Assembly: GCA_009103225.1 (NCBI GenBank)
Contig: RHPI01002990.1
Coordinates: forward strand, 320,965 to 384,964
From: Chlorokybus atmophyticus
Lineage: Eukaryota; Streptophyta; Chlorokybophyceae; Chlorokybales; Chlorokybaceae
Reading direction: 5' to 3'
Length of the DNA: 64,000 nt
Each line of letters opens with the position of its first letter. The first letter of the stretch is position 1. Shown here piece after piece: positions 24,919 through 42,452 of this stretch. The notes under the pieces were generated by a model, which was not told where the DNA came from, did not search any database, and saw nothing but the letters and a program-made list of their open reading frames with translations. The translations under genes were made by a program, and so were the position numbers.

Positions 24919-27266
24919 GGTGCTGCCGGTCTTACGCGGTGGTTAGTGTCTGATCTTCCATTGCCTGCGCTTTCCGGGTGTGGGACATGCTCTGCTTTTG
25001 CATGTTTCCTCCCATGGCTCAAGGTGTTGCTGCTATCTTACACCAGGGCTTCCAGTCTGCAAGCACTGGTGGAGTCCTGCCATTGTATGTGAACTATCAC
25101 TGGGTAGCCGACCGTGGTCATGGCATTCTTTAATGGACGTGTTGCGCACAGCTACTATGGGCGGGAGTCAGTGCATAAAGCCTGTACTGACCGAAATGCC
25201 TTTGTGCCTACAGTCGGTTGCATTTGGCTATCAATAAGCTCATGACACGCGCAAGGCTATTATTTCTAGGACTGCATATGTACCATGCACACGCACTGCA
25301 CTGCATTGCCTGAGCAGTGCATCACCTCTTAATTCGCCAGTACCGCCACTAGCATATGATGCTGTCTTCAGGTCTGTATTTGCCTGCCTGCCTGCACCCT
25401 TGCACACAGCGCCCATGCTGCAGGTGACTCAATGCATGCATGCTGGTCTAACGGGGGTCAGGGCAGTAGTGAAGCTGGGTAGTGAGTTAGTGGTCGACTG
25501 TGTGTAGCCCGGTGGTTAATAAGCTTGGTGAAAGTTGTCGTGTGCATTGCGTTTGCATGTGTGCTGTGGATTGCACGTGTCAGCACGGTCATATGCATCA
25601 CATTGCATATTTTCTACACATAGAGTTCCTCCTTGCATCTTCCGTACACACAGGTGCATGTCGCATTGTATGTAAACAGCACATAGGGCAAGTAGTTTGG
25701 AGAGACAGGAGGCCCCAAATGCCATATCCTCATCCATTCTCATTGACATGCATGCAAGCGTTGCTGTCAGTGCTGCCCCGAATGTACTGTGAAACTGGCT
25801 TTGCTTGTCGACTTTCCCTACTGCTGCAGTGAGTGCTAGCATACAATGTGCATTGCGTTCCACGTAATACATTTCATTCATTCCATACACCGTTCCTGTG
25901 ACTAACTACCGAGCTACCCACTACACTACGCGCACACTTCAAGCCTGCAGCCGTTTACCAATGGCCTCAGCAGATAGGTCTTGCCGCAACTGACTCAGAC
26001 TCTTAGAAGTGACTGGCGGCCGCCATAGCTGCCATTTGCGCAGGTAGGTATGGTGGCAGCACTGACAGCGGACGCTTGTATGTCAATAATAATAGAGGTG
26101 GTATTTGCACCAGCACTACACCCTCCGCCCTTGCTGCTGCTACTGCCTTGCTTGCCTGTCGGTGGTAGCCAAGCCCGGGGTCTACCCACTGGCGCTATGG
26201 CACAGGTCGGTTACCCGCACTACTTGTACTCTTGCCCTACTTCTCCTAGCACTGCCCGCCTTGCATTGCACTTAGTGGCGCGCATGTAGTGGCATACACT
26301 TAGTTTAGCCATTGCCCCCGTTGTTGTTGGTAATTGATTGAGCTGGCCTTTCTTGTTTGCTACTGTGAGTGCATGAGTGCGCGCGTGCTGTGCAGCTTTG
26401 CATCTTTGGAACGCCTATGTAGTTGAGCTTATTGCCCCCCCCTTTTCTGATGGAACGGTGCTTTGTGTTGCTGTGCGGAGTGTGATGCATGCGTGTGAGC
26501 ATTTGTGCATCTGGTATACTGGAAGTTTTGTAGTTAATCTCATAACCACCACATGATTGACACAGAAGCAACGTACCCAATGGCGGAGCTGGCAGCTTAT
26601 CAAGCAACAACTGGAGGATAAGCATCACATGACTTTTCAGGTATATCCTGTGTAGTAGTGTTGCAATTACTGATTGAATACCTGGACTAGCAATTGACTT
26701 CTTTATGTCCACTCGAAGGTGCTTGTCATGTGACAAGGTGACATCATCCCAAGCACAAGCGCAATAATGTCAACAGTACACTGCACCAGTTACCGGTACC
26801 AACAATGCACCGAATCATTCAAGTACACAGCAGCATGTGTTGCAACAACTACCGTAGACAATGTGTAATCTCTGTATGCTACCACTACAGTACGCATCCA
26901 ATAATCTCACCCACCAAACAGACACCCTTGTGCGAGCCATCCACCGAGGTAGACCATGGTCAACGGGAAAATCCACCTATGAATTTGCTTTCTACGTGCA
27001 TATGTCATGCGCAAATGGTACGGTAGGGTTCAATCTCATAAAGCTTCTTGGCAGTGTCTCGACAGCAGGCTGGGCTTGTGAGGGTATACCATGCAATCGC
27101 AAAGCGGGCGTGCCTGCACGTTGCAAAAACTGCTGCCAGAGTTTGGTTGACCGAAGCAGCTGCCGAAGCAGCTCTGTACATTGGCAATGCAAATCCCGCC
27201 AGCCTTGATGCACTAATACTGCATTTGAGCCAACAGCGCACATGTGGCTCTCGCGTGAGGAAGCCG
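24919..27266. other. Intergenic, between convergent TRAPPC11 and CCaMK genes
   Basis: No supported gene. Contains a GCATGCATGC run at 25433-25445 followed by CTAACGGGGG and GGGTAGTGAGTTAGTGG, and near 25897-25925 the roughly inverted ACTAACTACCGAGCTACCC. This could bound a roughly 490-bp MITE-like element. The rest is featureless. Confidence 0.4.
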
Positions 27267-29897
<2,631 letters not shown>

Positions 29898-31171
29898 GCT
29901 GGCTCGTGTCGGCTGGCGTGCGAGGCAATGGCACGGCGGCTTGCCTCCCAGAACGAACTCCCAAACTACCTCCTGCTCGACCCCGCCGCCCTGTACCTCC
30001 TGCTCCTAGGGTTTGCTGCCGGCGGCAGGGCGGCATGCACCAGCAGCGCTCTCTGCCAGCATGGCAGCATCCTCCCTCCTGCTTCTGAAGCCACACCCGG
30101 AGACAGAGGTAGAGTCAGAAGTGACCCTCATGGCTGTCGCCGTCAGCGCCGCCGCCACCACCACCGCCGTCCACCACCACGCCGCTAAAGCCACTGGTGT
30201 GATGGTGGTTGCCGACAAACTTGCGTATAGTCATAAAGCACAACCGCTTTCAGGTATGCCCCACAGATTGATATGTTTGCATGAGCGTTGGGCTGCCTTC
30301 ATCTCGGGCACTATTAGGACAGGTCCAATTTGGCCAGGGACAGATGATCTGAACATTTTGCAAGCCAAAGTGGTAAACGTGGTCTGGTCACCGAGTGCCG
30401 AAATCCGTCCCGGATGGTGAGAGGCACAAAAAGATTATGCCAAGCAATGCTTGGCAAGCATGATCATGCTTGGCAAGATGTCGGCAGCTTGCACATTCGG
30501 CACATCTGTTGTCTTCATTCACTGATGTTAACTTTCAGTCAGCCGGTTCAAAGGGCCTGTTATTGTTACTGCAACATACCGCCCCACACTCTTTGTGTAC
30601 AAACCACCCCACCTTCTGTATGAGGGTAAGCAATGTATTGTTTTACATATATTGTTTTATTTTTAATATCAATATTACTTATTGTACTTGGGGGAAAAAG
30701 TCGTGAATGAGAAAGAGGGGAGGGTTCAATTTGCATGAATACGGTAAATGTAACGCTTCAGCGGAGTCGTACTGTTATCAATACGTTATTAGACTGCAAC
30801 TTGCATAAGTCATTACGCAACAATATCGTACATATACGGCATAAGACATATATATTTTATACATTTTGATATATACATGCGCGCGTGCGTGTGTGTGTAT
30901 GTACAGAACTGTAAAGATTGCACCGGTATGCATATGCCAGCACACTTGTTACACCCACACGAAATGACACACAACACATACAGAGATGCACTTACATATG
31001 TCAATACAACCCGAACAAAACTATCTATGATGGCAAAGACAAGCACGCTTACCACGTGCTGCAGGTACCTGTTCCCACATAAGCGGTTATGGGGGGTACC
31101 CCCCGCTCCTACCATGCCACACTCAATGTCATCACATGTTAATGTCGGTAACATCTGTCCATCAAGGCATA

Positions 31172-31258
<87 letters not shown>

Positions 31259-33956
31259 TGCAAGGAAGCTCGATTGCGGGGTATGTATCGCAGTGGGAAC
31301 TCGTACACAAATGTGTACAAGTGTCAAGAACGACTGGTGCTACCGGGCAGCTTGCAGGTGACCAAGCAAAGAACACCGCAGCTGCACTGCATGTAGCAGA
31401 GCAGTAACGAGTGCAAGGGACTGCGGGAAGAAACACTAAATGTGTAGTCTCCTTAGCTTGGTAAAAAGTAGTGATCACTTAAAAAGCTCCTGAACAAGGA
31501 CGCTTGGAGAATGCACACAGCGGTCACGCAGTTTATGTGTGCGGGGATGGGTAGCTAAGTAAGACGAGATCACACTGTGCAAGCACCAAGCGTGCAGTTG
31601 CGAGCAAGCATAGTCACAAACGAACAGTGGGTGGGGTGCAAGCAAGAACTGCAGCAGTATGCAGGTAGCAAATGCGATGGCCACAAGCATGAGAGTACAC
31701 TTACAAGTGTTCGGGAAAGGCAAGTCCGGGGAATAACACTGTCTGTCGGAATAGCTGGTACGCTAACAACACATACAACCACCACTAAACTACTTGTACT
31801 GCTGAACTCTACTTCACTAAGCCTCGGGCGCTCATCGGCTCCAAGGTGGACCAACTGGTCAGTGTCAGTACCGCCAGCACCGCCACTTCTGTTCAAGTCC
31901 GTGTACTTGCAACTCATTGCCGACGCTTCGGGCGGGAATTGCCAAAGACGGTCGTCCACGCGGCCCGCCGCCATAGGGACTGCACTATTAATGGAGGCCA
32001 GTGCTAGCAGTCGACTGTCACACGGCCTGCCGGCATAAGGATTGCGTCCTAAATGGCGGGTTTGAGACCAGCAGGTTGAACACGGATGGATCGATCCGGA
32101 TGTAAATTGAGCAACACTAGTGTGTTACGGGGTGCAAGGGGGAAGTGCGTATCGAGGGTCACCACCATGACATGTGTGCGCTCGTGCGTGCGTGCGTGCA
32201 TGCGTGCGTGCGTGCATGTGTGCGTGTAAAACATTATACTGTGTGTGCACAAAAATGTGCTTTGGATATTACGCATATATAGGTGCCTTAATCGTCTTTA
32301 TTTGTTGCGGCTTGACAATAACCGTCTTATTGTCATAAGATTTAAAATCTTATGCTATATTGTATCACTACATTATTATGCAATATACCGTATATGTGCA
32401 AGCTGATACGCATATCAAAACATGCACATCTACGTCACAAACATTAATCACCTTTTGTAACATGTATATAGCATGCATTTTACCGATCCCGTCCTAACTT
32501 GATTGTATTGTACATACAGCACATGTGCAGCTAATCAACCACTTGAGCAATTCTGTCACATCTTTGGATTTTTCCGCAATATATATGTATATATACATAT
32601 GTGTATTTTTATGTATGTGTGTGTGTGAAGAGTACGATATCTTTGTGGTTCGCGGCGATGCACTCAGAGTGACTTAATCATACCTCACTAAAAGCACACC
32701 ATCGGTACCGAGCGGTGCCACGCAATGATGTGCTTGAACCAAGGTGTAAAAAATATGCAATGCTGTGCATGGTGTGCTGTATTCCGTCTTACTACCGCAT
32801 AAACCGCTTGGTACGCACAATATGCAAAGTGCGAATCGCTAACATTAATATAACATGACAATGTCAACCATATTAGAGTATTTTAATATGACTACTGATA
32901 ACATGTACATCATTTCGATTATGTAATCTCCCTCTTTGTATGCATGAATAGGCTATCTTAGTTGTGGTGATAGAGTGTGCCAGTGCTTACATAAAGTCGT
33001 TATTTGGCTGGGAGATGTGTTCTTCCGCCAGATGTGCATACATAGCGGGTGTGCATGATGGTAAAGTGCATACAGGGAGTTTAGACCATACTGGTCGCTG
33101 AAGTTCGAGTCATAGTATGCATTTTACACAACATGACTCGAGTTCCTGTTAGAACCACACGCATGGTTGAAGCTCCAACTTTGCGGTTTTCACAATTGGA
33201 AAACCACCTCCAGAACATGCCTTTACATGGTCCTCAACTCGTAATAGGGTACTTTGCTTTTTAGGCCCTTGTTGATTGCTTATCCGGCTGATTGCATTAC
33301 GGACCGTCATTTACCCTAAAATACGGTAAGTCCCTTCCTTTTGGTTCTTTGGGGAGTTGTCGAGTCACACGGTCTTACGAAACTTTTTTCCCAACCACGC
33401 ACCAAACGGCATCCCAGCCCGTCGGTTAGTTCACCACTTCAGGAGCACCGACCACCTTTCTCGCCGTTTCGCCCGACGGCCGCGCCGTTCGGAACGGCCG
33501 TTTCATGCATGGTTCATTCGTTGTTGTGGCGGACCGGCCTGCGAACATTGACAATTCCGACGGCTGTGATTTTGCCAGCAAATTTAGTTGCGCCCTTTTT
33601 CGTGCGACTTGTGCAAAATTAGGCAAGTTGCCCGCGGGCAACGTAGCAGGCTGCTCTGCAAGTTCTGTGATACGGCTGACGTCGCCATAGTGGTAGCGGC
33701 CGGCGACGGCGTTGGCGACGATGGCGCTGGCGAGGACGTTGGCGAGTTCGTTGTTGTGGTTACGGGCACGGTCGGGCAGGAGAGACTGATGCATCTGTCT
33801 TTTCACTGAAAACTTTTGGCCAGCTAGGCGCGGCGTGGCTGAGCTGCGTGGCCTGTCTCAACCCTACAATTGCGAGTGAAAGGAGGGCGTTAGTGAGGGT
33901 CGCTGGTCAGTTGAGCGGGGAAGGCAGGGAACAGAGAGGGTTGCTCTTTGCCTCCC
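29898..33956. other. 4-kb intergenic region
   Basis: Between divergent CCaMK (-) and CHX (+). About 29900-30200 is GC-rich (CCaMK upstream). From 30600 to 33300 the DNA becomes AT-richer, with TATATA words and short TG/GCGT runs (31175-31257, 32180-32230, 32580-32630). Open frames at 31570-31974 (-) and 33426-33806 (-) have no recognisable domain. No gene supported. Confidence 0.5.
31175..31257. repeat. (GT)n microsatellite
   Basis: About 41 uninterrupted GT units. Confidence 0.95.
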
Positions 33957-36900
33957 ATGGCGAGCAATGGGACGTGCCCGCCCGCGATCAATACACTCAC
34001 TAATACCAACGGCATTTTTGCTGGCGACGATCCTCTCATCTCCTCCGTCAACCTCCTCATTGTGCAGGCAATGCTTACCTGCGTGGCCACGTAGTAAAGC
34101 AAGTGCCTTGCCCGTTGCGGCAATTGCTTATCTGGCTGTCAATTTTATAGAAGTTGTAGGTGTGGAAGCGTGCATGGTGCCATGATGTAACAACTTCTGC
34201 TGACTCTGTCTTGCTGGACTACACTGTGCAGATTATATTTATTGTGACCCTCAGCCGACTGCTAGCATGGCTGCTGAAACCCTTGAGACAGCCGCGAGTG
34301 GTGGCGGAGGTCGTTGCAGGCATTTTGCTCGGACCTTCCGCGTTTGCCCGCATTGGCGGCTTCAAGGTGTGAATGACAATAGTTTGTCTTGCTGCCAATG
34401 CTATTGTTTACACAATGCCACATGCTATTGTTTACACAATGCCACATGTCATGCATCTTAATCTGAATGACCAGTGTTGTTTGCGATGCAGAAACACATC
34501 TTCCCCACCAACTCGTTGCCAATCTTGACGACTATTGCAAACATTGGGTTGATATACTTCATGTTCCTGCTTGGGCTGGAGCTGGACGGCAAAGGTTTGC
34601 TGAAGTCGGGAGTCAGGGCTGCAACAATTGCTGCGGCAAGCATCGCGCTACCGTTTGTGCTTAGCATACCTGCCAGCTATGCAGTTTACCACATTCTCGG
34701 CAGCGTGTCTGCCAGCTTCGGCAAATTTTTACTGGTGAGGATTGAGGGTAGAGAGAGCTTTGCATGCGTCGGCACGAATGTCAATTGTTGCAAGCAATAT
34801 CGATCCTGCTTTGCTTGCAGTTTCAAGGCACGGCACTGTCTGTCACGGCGTTTCCCGTCCTAGCACGGATTCTTGCAGAGCGGAAGCTGCTCACGGTGCC
34901 CCTCGGTCAGCTGGCGATGGCGGTGGCAGCACTCGGTGCGTTCACTGAATACGCGAGGCTGTTGTTGTCGTGCGCGAAAATGATCACCTTATTCATGTCA
35001 TCATTGGTTTGACACAACAAACTTACGCTCTGCTCACAGGCGATGTGGTGGCTTGGTGCCTGCTTGCTGTGACGATTGCGCTGTTGAAGTCCACCAGCAG
35101 CCCCATCATTGTGCTTTACACGTTGCTTTCTGGCATTGGAGCGTGCGCCTTCTGTTTCCTGGTGCTGTCACCTTTCTACCACAGGGTTGCTGCGCACTCA
35201 CGCACTCAGGATGAAGCCAGTCAGCTGCTGGTGACGTTCACTTTGATGCTCGTGCTGGCGGGTGGGTTTTTCACCGATTTCATTGGCATCCACGCAATCT
35301 TTGGCGGCTTCTTGGTTGGACTGGTCATACCGCACGATTCTCTGTTTGCGGTTAACCTCACCAAGAAGATAGAGGACTTTGTGGTGAGTACGACTGAGGT
35401 TATTTCAATACTTGCCCATGACTTTTCCGTATACGCAGCCATCATCTTCCTCACTCGTTTTACTGATTCATTACTGATTCATTCATTTTGTCAACCGCAG
35501 AGCATAATCCTGCTACCACTGTATTTTGCATCATCCGGGCTTAAGACAGATGTAACTCAGCTTAATAGTGGGACGGCGGTGGGTATACTGGTTCTGATTG
35601 TGGCCGTAGCGTGCGTGGGAAAGATCCTTGGCGGCGCTCTATCAGCGCGGGCTTTTGGGGTGTCGTGGCGCGAGTCTTGGACACTCGGCATACTGGTTAA
35701 CACAAAGGGTCTTGTGGAGCTGATTGTGCTCAACATTGGGTTAAACATTGGGGTGATTGACGTCCAACTGTTCACGATCATGGTTCTCATGGCCCTGATG
35801 ACCACCTTCATGACCACACCCATAGTCATGGCAGTGTACAAACCTGCGCGTGACGCCACAAAGGCCAAACGCTTGGGAGTGCCGGCCTCTGCTCCAGCTC
35901 TGGTTGGAGGTGAGAAAGCTGCACGCGCTTGCATTTCTGCACACCATCAAGCTGTGCTTAACGGGTTTCTTTTGCTTCGCAGGTGATGATGCACAGCTTC
36001 GGATGTTGGTGTGCTTATACAACTTAAACACTGTGCCGGGCATGAGCAGTATTGCAGAGTTGTCTAGAGGCCGCAGCAAGGTTGCACTGAAAGTGCACTC
36101 CCTCCGGTTGGTCGAGCTCTCCGATCGCCCCTCTGCTATCATGCAAATGCAAGGGCGCTTGCGTGAGATGTTCTTGCGCAAGGATCCCGTGTCCAGCGCG
36201 TTCCAGTCTTACGCGCAATTTCACAAGCTTAACTTTCGCTCCGTTGTGGCCGTATCTCCTGTCAAGGATATGCACGAAGATATCTTGAGTCTGGCAACGG
36301 CCAAGCATAGCAACGTTATCATACTGCCTTACCCGTTTGGCCGCCGCATTGATGGCGTGATAGACACTTTCAGGCTTGACCTTCACCTGGTGACTCTGCA
36401 AGTGCTGCAGTCAGCGCCATGCTCGGTGAGTAGAGACACATGTGCACAGCTTAGTTGGGTGCTGTGGCCTTGCGATGTGAGAGAGAGAAGGAGGCGTTTT
36501 GGGGGCTCATGTTGTTGCCTGTGCAGTTGGGCATTCTTGTAGACAATGGATTCAGCGAACTACCATACGAGGACTCTCGCAGCGTCCTGGTGCTTTTCTT
36601 TGGCGGTGCAGATGACCGCGAGGCCCTCTGCTTGGCCAGCCGCATGGGCCAACACCCACGCGCATCTGTGGTGTGTGTTCGTTTCGTGCTTGCTCGGCAG
36701 CGCACCACCAACGCTTCCGGCAAGGACTTTTCCACAGGTACCCTCACAAGTTGTGAATCATAAAGCACTCAATGTGTCAACGCAGTAGAGTGTGCAGTGC
36801 GTACTACCGAGCTTCAAACTCTGTCCTGCAGTCAGACTGAGGGGCCATTCCCGCCACAACTCCCAAGATGTGACTGTGGAGGCGGACCCGCTGCGCGAGG

Positions 36901-37866
36901 ATACTGAGCGTATCAAGGATGATGCAGTCCTGGCTTCAATTGCTGCTGACGCCGAGCGTGACATAGTGCATGCCCAGAAGCCCCGCGTTCAGCTCCAGAC
37001 AGTGAACATCTCCTTGGCCGAGGTGAGACGCATATGGCCGCGGTGCATGTTGTGACCAAGAGTTCAAGGCCAACATTAGCATGCATGAAGTTGGTTGATT
37101 TTCTCCAGGACTCAAAGCTTGATACAGTTCTTTGTTGTTGTTATCAGGACCCAGCCAGTGCTGTGCTGCGGACTGTCCGCTCAGCAACAAGCCACCTGGT
37201 GATGTGTGGCCGTAGTCAAAACCCAGCGCTCATCCCGTCGTCGGCGTCTGAGTTGCGTGTGCGCAGCTTCACCGCCAGGACTATGAACATCGATTCCAAA
37301 ATGGAGCTTGGCGTTGTGGGCTCCCTTCTAGTAGCAGGTGATCCATTCTGTCAGTCTGATCAAGCGTGCCTTAGCAACTACGTGCATGCATGACAAGAAC
37401 ATGGCGATATTCCCTCGTTCAGCCATGCACATGTCTATCTATGCATGCATTGATGCATACAAGCGCACATCGCACATTAATGCGATTTCTGCTGAAGGTT
37501 TGCACCGGTGACATGGCTTAATGGTGTCGTGCAGAGGACTCAGGGGTGACGGCCTCGGTGCTTGTTGTCAAGCAGCCCGAGGACCTGGGCACCAGCAACA
37601 TTGAGGACGTTTGCCTTCGCCAGAGCGCCGAAGACGCGCAGCGAAGCCTGCCGCACCCGAGCACGGGCTTGGCTGGTGCTGATGTCAAGCCCCCTCAGCT
37701 CCTCCTCCGCACGCCCGAACTTGGCTCAATACGGCCCGCAAGTTTTGAGGTCGAGGACCAGTCACCTGACCACAACGCGCCACCCACGTTTCAGCTTGAC
37801 GGGGAAGTTGTCCGTGTCCCCGTCAAGCACAACCCTCCACATCCGCTGCCTTCACCACAACAATAA
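33957..37866 (+). CDS. Plant-type cation/H+ exchanger (CHX, CPA2 family)
   Basis: Eleven exons (33957-34067, 34232-34366, 34492-34734, 34821-34935, 35040-35383, 35501-35909, 35983-36425, 36527-36737, 36832-37022, 37148-37337, 37535-37866) give 907 residues. The first half is a Na+/H+-exchanger fold of about 12 helices: LRQPRVVAEVVAGILLGPSAF, FMFLLGLELD, SVTAFPVLARIL, GDVVAWCLLAV with the helix Asp, DFIGIHAIFGGFLVG, LPLYFASSGLKTD and NTKGLVELIVLNIGL. The second half is the long soluble domain of plant CHX with two UspA-like lobes (MLVCLYNLNTVPGMSSIAEL; SVLVLFFGGADDREAL) and a last block SHLVMCGRSQN...ELGVVGSLL. These proteins exchange K+ or other monovalent cations for H+ in endomembranes or plasma membrane. 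Exon 1 keeps NLLIVQ only if intron 1 uses a GC donor (CAG|GCAATG); a GT donor six bases earlier (ATT|GTGCAG) would drop VQ. Confidence 0.92.
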
Positions 37867-39218
<1,352 letters not shown>

Positions 39219-42200
39219 ATGGGAGCGGCTGAGTCCCACCAGAACCCAGCCACCGAGGACTACTCGCGGGCTGCCAGGTGGGTTGTTGCTGTCGTTGCTG
39301 ACGTTGTTGTTGAGGTTGAGGTTGTTGGCGGTGGCGTTGTGTCGTGCCATGGCACCATGTTACGAGCCAAACACGACAGCACCAACAGAGCTGGTAGTGG
39401 TGTATCCATGTTTGTCTTGCATGCTGTTGTCTGGGCTGTCTGGCAACGTCAAACAGGCCAAGTACGCTGCGTCTTTGCATAGGGTTCACCGGTTTAGGGT
39501 TTGCTGCTGCTGCCAACAGCAGTTGGCTGGTTTGTATGTCAAGTGGCTGTTATCTCATGTCTGTTTCTGTTTTACTTTGGCCTAACGTTTCCTCTATTGT
39601 TGTTCACTAGATGTCTTTGGGGCTTTTGTTACGTGTTACTGATTGTTCTTCCTGCTCATATTGGCAGGCAGCTCTCTTTACTTACGTACTGACTGACTTC
39701 ACACCACCGTGAAGCAGTGCTTTATGCATGCATGTATGTTTTCATGCAGGCGACTGGACTCTGCTGAGCTCTCTGGCGTGAAAGAGCTGTACCACAAGCT
39801 AGCCGCTCGCGACAAAGAGACTCATAACAAAGAAGCACCAGCTGGCTCCGGTGTCTCTGCCAGAGCATTCAAGGTATTGGATTGCTGTTGCTGCTATTGT
39901 TTTGCACACCTACAACGCAAATCGTCGATCAGTTGCCTATACCATGTTACTTGATAAGGTGGTTGTGTCATGTGTGTTTGTCCTTAAGTTCCATTCTCTC
40001 TGTGGCAGCTGTTCTTCCAGCTGGAAGGGCAGCTCGGGTTCCGGCTATTCACACTTCTTGCGCGCAACCGCACTGAGGGTGGCATCACTTTTCAAGACCT
40101 CGTCATCGCAAAGGCAAGACATAGCGCACTGCCACATACACATACACACGCACACGCGGACATGCATGCATGCTTAACTTGATGTATACGCCTGCACACA
40201 CGCGTGCATGCACGCACGCACGCACGCATGCTTCTCATGGTTATCTCATGGTTGATGTTGTGTGTGCAGTCGGTGCTTGAGAGTAGCGACCCTGAGGAGT
40301 CTCAGAAGTACGCATATCAGATACTGGACGTGAACGGCGATGGGCCCGTGACACGCGACAACGTGCACGTGGTGGTCGGGGAGCTCATGCGCGAGGCGTG
40401 CGGCTGCAGTCCCAGCTATGAGTCGCTGGACGCCATAGTGCGGTCTGCCTTTGTCTGCACTGTGCCAGGTACAGCAGTGTGTTGATGCACATGTGCTTGT
40501 GCGTGTGCGTGGTCGCCAGCGAGCAGGCAGCGCTCTGCAAGTATGTAAACCTGCTTGCGGTATGTGTACGGCCTCGAGGTCGAGTGCGTAGGAGCTGTAA
40601 CCGCACACGTGCACACATCATTACCATTGTGCGCATGTTGTATGCATGTAGATGTTGGGTACACATACGCAGAAAGGATGTGTCACGCTCTACTATTGTA
40701 AACATATCGGCGATTGTTACATGCCATGGTTGGTGGCAGGCAGCCATAGCGTCGGGCACGAGGTGCTCACGCTTGAGTTGTACAAGGCATGGATAACCAG
40801 CGTACCCGCGGTACATAAAGCCCTGACTTTATTACTCACAGAACCAGGTGAGAAAACGCATACCAACAATAAAATCATGCGTGTGGGTCGTTGAAACACC
40901 GTCATCAACCCCTTGCTCAGGACAGCGATGGCCGCTCCCGCGGTTATGCACCATCGACGGGCAACCACTTCAAACATCAATGTGCGGCGTTCCTGCCGAT
41001 TCATTGATCATGAGGTGTGTGTTAATGTTTGGGTAGCTACAGTTTTCTTGTGTGTTTGTTGTAACACATCATGTTGTGTACAGGCCTGAGTATGCGTGGC
41101 AGCTGGCGGCTGCTCTGAGGAGAGATCAGTGCGAGTGCTGGCGATTGCTTTATTCAAGCACGCAGCATGGGACGAGCTTCGCCCGCCTACTTGCACAAAC
41201 AAGCGAAAGGTACATACAAAGTTTTGTCTGTCGGGGTGCGCATTACGTGTGATATTTGGGTGGTGGTGGTGGCGAGGGGGGGGGGGGTATATGTTTGACT
41301 GCGTGAAGGTGTGAGTATGCCAGCTAGCATCGCCAGGCTTTTACTGTCAAAGTGTGCCACTGGATTCAACCAGGGCTGTCTGCTCACTTCACTAGTATTG
41401 AAATGAAGAGTGTTAGCTGCTAGTGAATGCATGCTACGTAGGCGCTCCAGTAATGGTTGGAACACCTTCGCAGTATGTGTTCATAAGCAGCGAGCATGGT
41501 ATTTGAAGTTTTTATTTGCCCTGTGTGTGCCGGTGTTGAGCTTGTTCACACAAGCATGTGCATGTACACACGACTGACTGCTGATAGACATGCGTAAGTG
41601 TGCAACCTTGTTGCCATATGTCTATACACGTTTCTCTGCCCCTAGTCTGGCGCAGGTCCCAACAATAATGATGATCAAAGAGAGCGGGAGCGGGTACGTG
41701 TTTGGCGGTTTTGGGTCGGCGCCGTGGACGAAGCACAGCGACTTCTATGGTGACATGCACTCGTTCGTCTTCAGCCTGCTCCCTGTTGCGGCCATCTACA
41801 AACCCACGGGCTTCAATGAGAACTTCCAGTGGTGCGCCGTCAACTTCCAGTCTGAACAGATTCCCAATGGCATCGGCTTTGGAGGGAAAGTAAGTGGCTG
41901 ATGTATATTCATGGTGGGTAAATCATGTGCGGCGTGTTGCACACGTTGCTGTTGGCACTATTGCGTTCATGCTGATGACCACCTGCAGTGAGCTCTGTGC
42001 TTAGCACGCACTGGCACCCTGCCTACAAGCGTACACATAGTATGATATGCTCAGACACACATATGCATCTTCCAGTCATATGCACGCACGCACGCGCATG
42101 ACAGCTACACCACGTGTGATGACCTTGTCATTGATGTCTTATGCAACCTCCTGTCCAGGCTGGGCATTTTGGCCTGTTCATCAGTGAATCCTTCGAAAAT

Positions 42201-42452
42201 GGTGTGTCGAGGCCGAGCGCGACATTTGACAGTCCGTGTCTAAGTTCGCACGCAAAGTTCTCCTTTTCTGCCATAGAAATATGGGCGGTGGAGCTGCCTG
42301 AGAGTATGAAAGGCTTGGCAAATCTCTCTTCAAGATCGTCTGAGTCAGTACTCGAGCGGTTCAAAGAGGACCAGCACGTCCTCAACATGCTCGGCATCGG
42401 TGGACATAGCCAAAATGTTGGGCCCGTGCCGCCTTTTGAGGAGGATGGGTGA
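39219..42452 (+). CDS. TLDc-domain protein, MEAK7/TLDC1-like, N-myristoylation motif
   Basis: Nine exons (39219-39277, 39750-39873, 40009-40113, 40270-40468, 40740-40847, 40921-41014, 41084-41209, 41646-41889, 42159-42452) give 450 residues, near the 456 of human MEAK7. The start MGAAES fits N-myristoylation (Gly2, Ser6). Then a helical EF-hand-like region (ILDVNGDGPVTRDNV, one plausible loop), and the TLDc domain: WRLLYSSTQHGTSFARLLAQ, MMIKESGSGYVFGGFGSAPW, GDMHSFVFSLLP, NFQWCAVN, GIGFGGKAGHFGLFI, and FSAIEIWAVEL as the closing strand. Animal MEAK7 sits on lysosomes and works in an alternative mTOR pathway; other TLDc proteins bind V-ATPase. A lysosome/vacuole role here is inferred. Intron 3 uses a GC donor (AAG|GCAAGA at 40114) that matches the GC-AG consensus; no GT donor fits. 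Confidence 0.88.

Noticed and set aside
31570-31974. 134-residue open frame on the minus strand starting MAAGRVDDRLW
   Set aside because: No domain, no homologous look, hydrophobic second half overlapping AT/TG-rich sequence; could be chance.
33426-33806. 126-residue open frame on the minus strand upstream of CHX
   Set aside because: No recognisable motif and probably part of the CHX upstream region.
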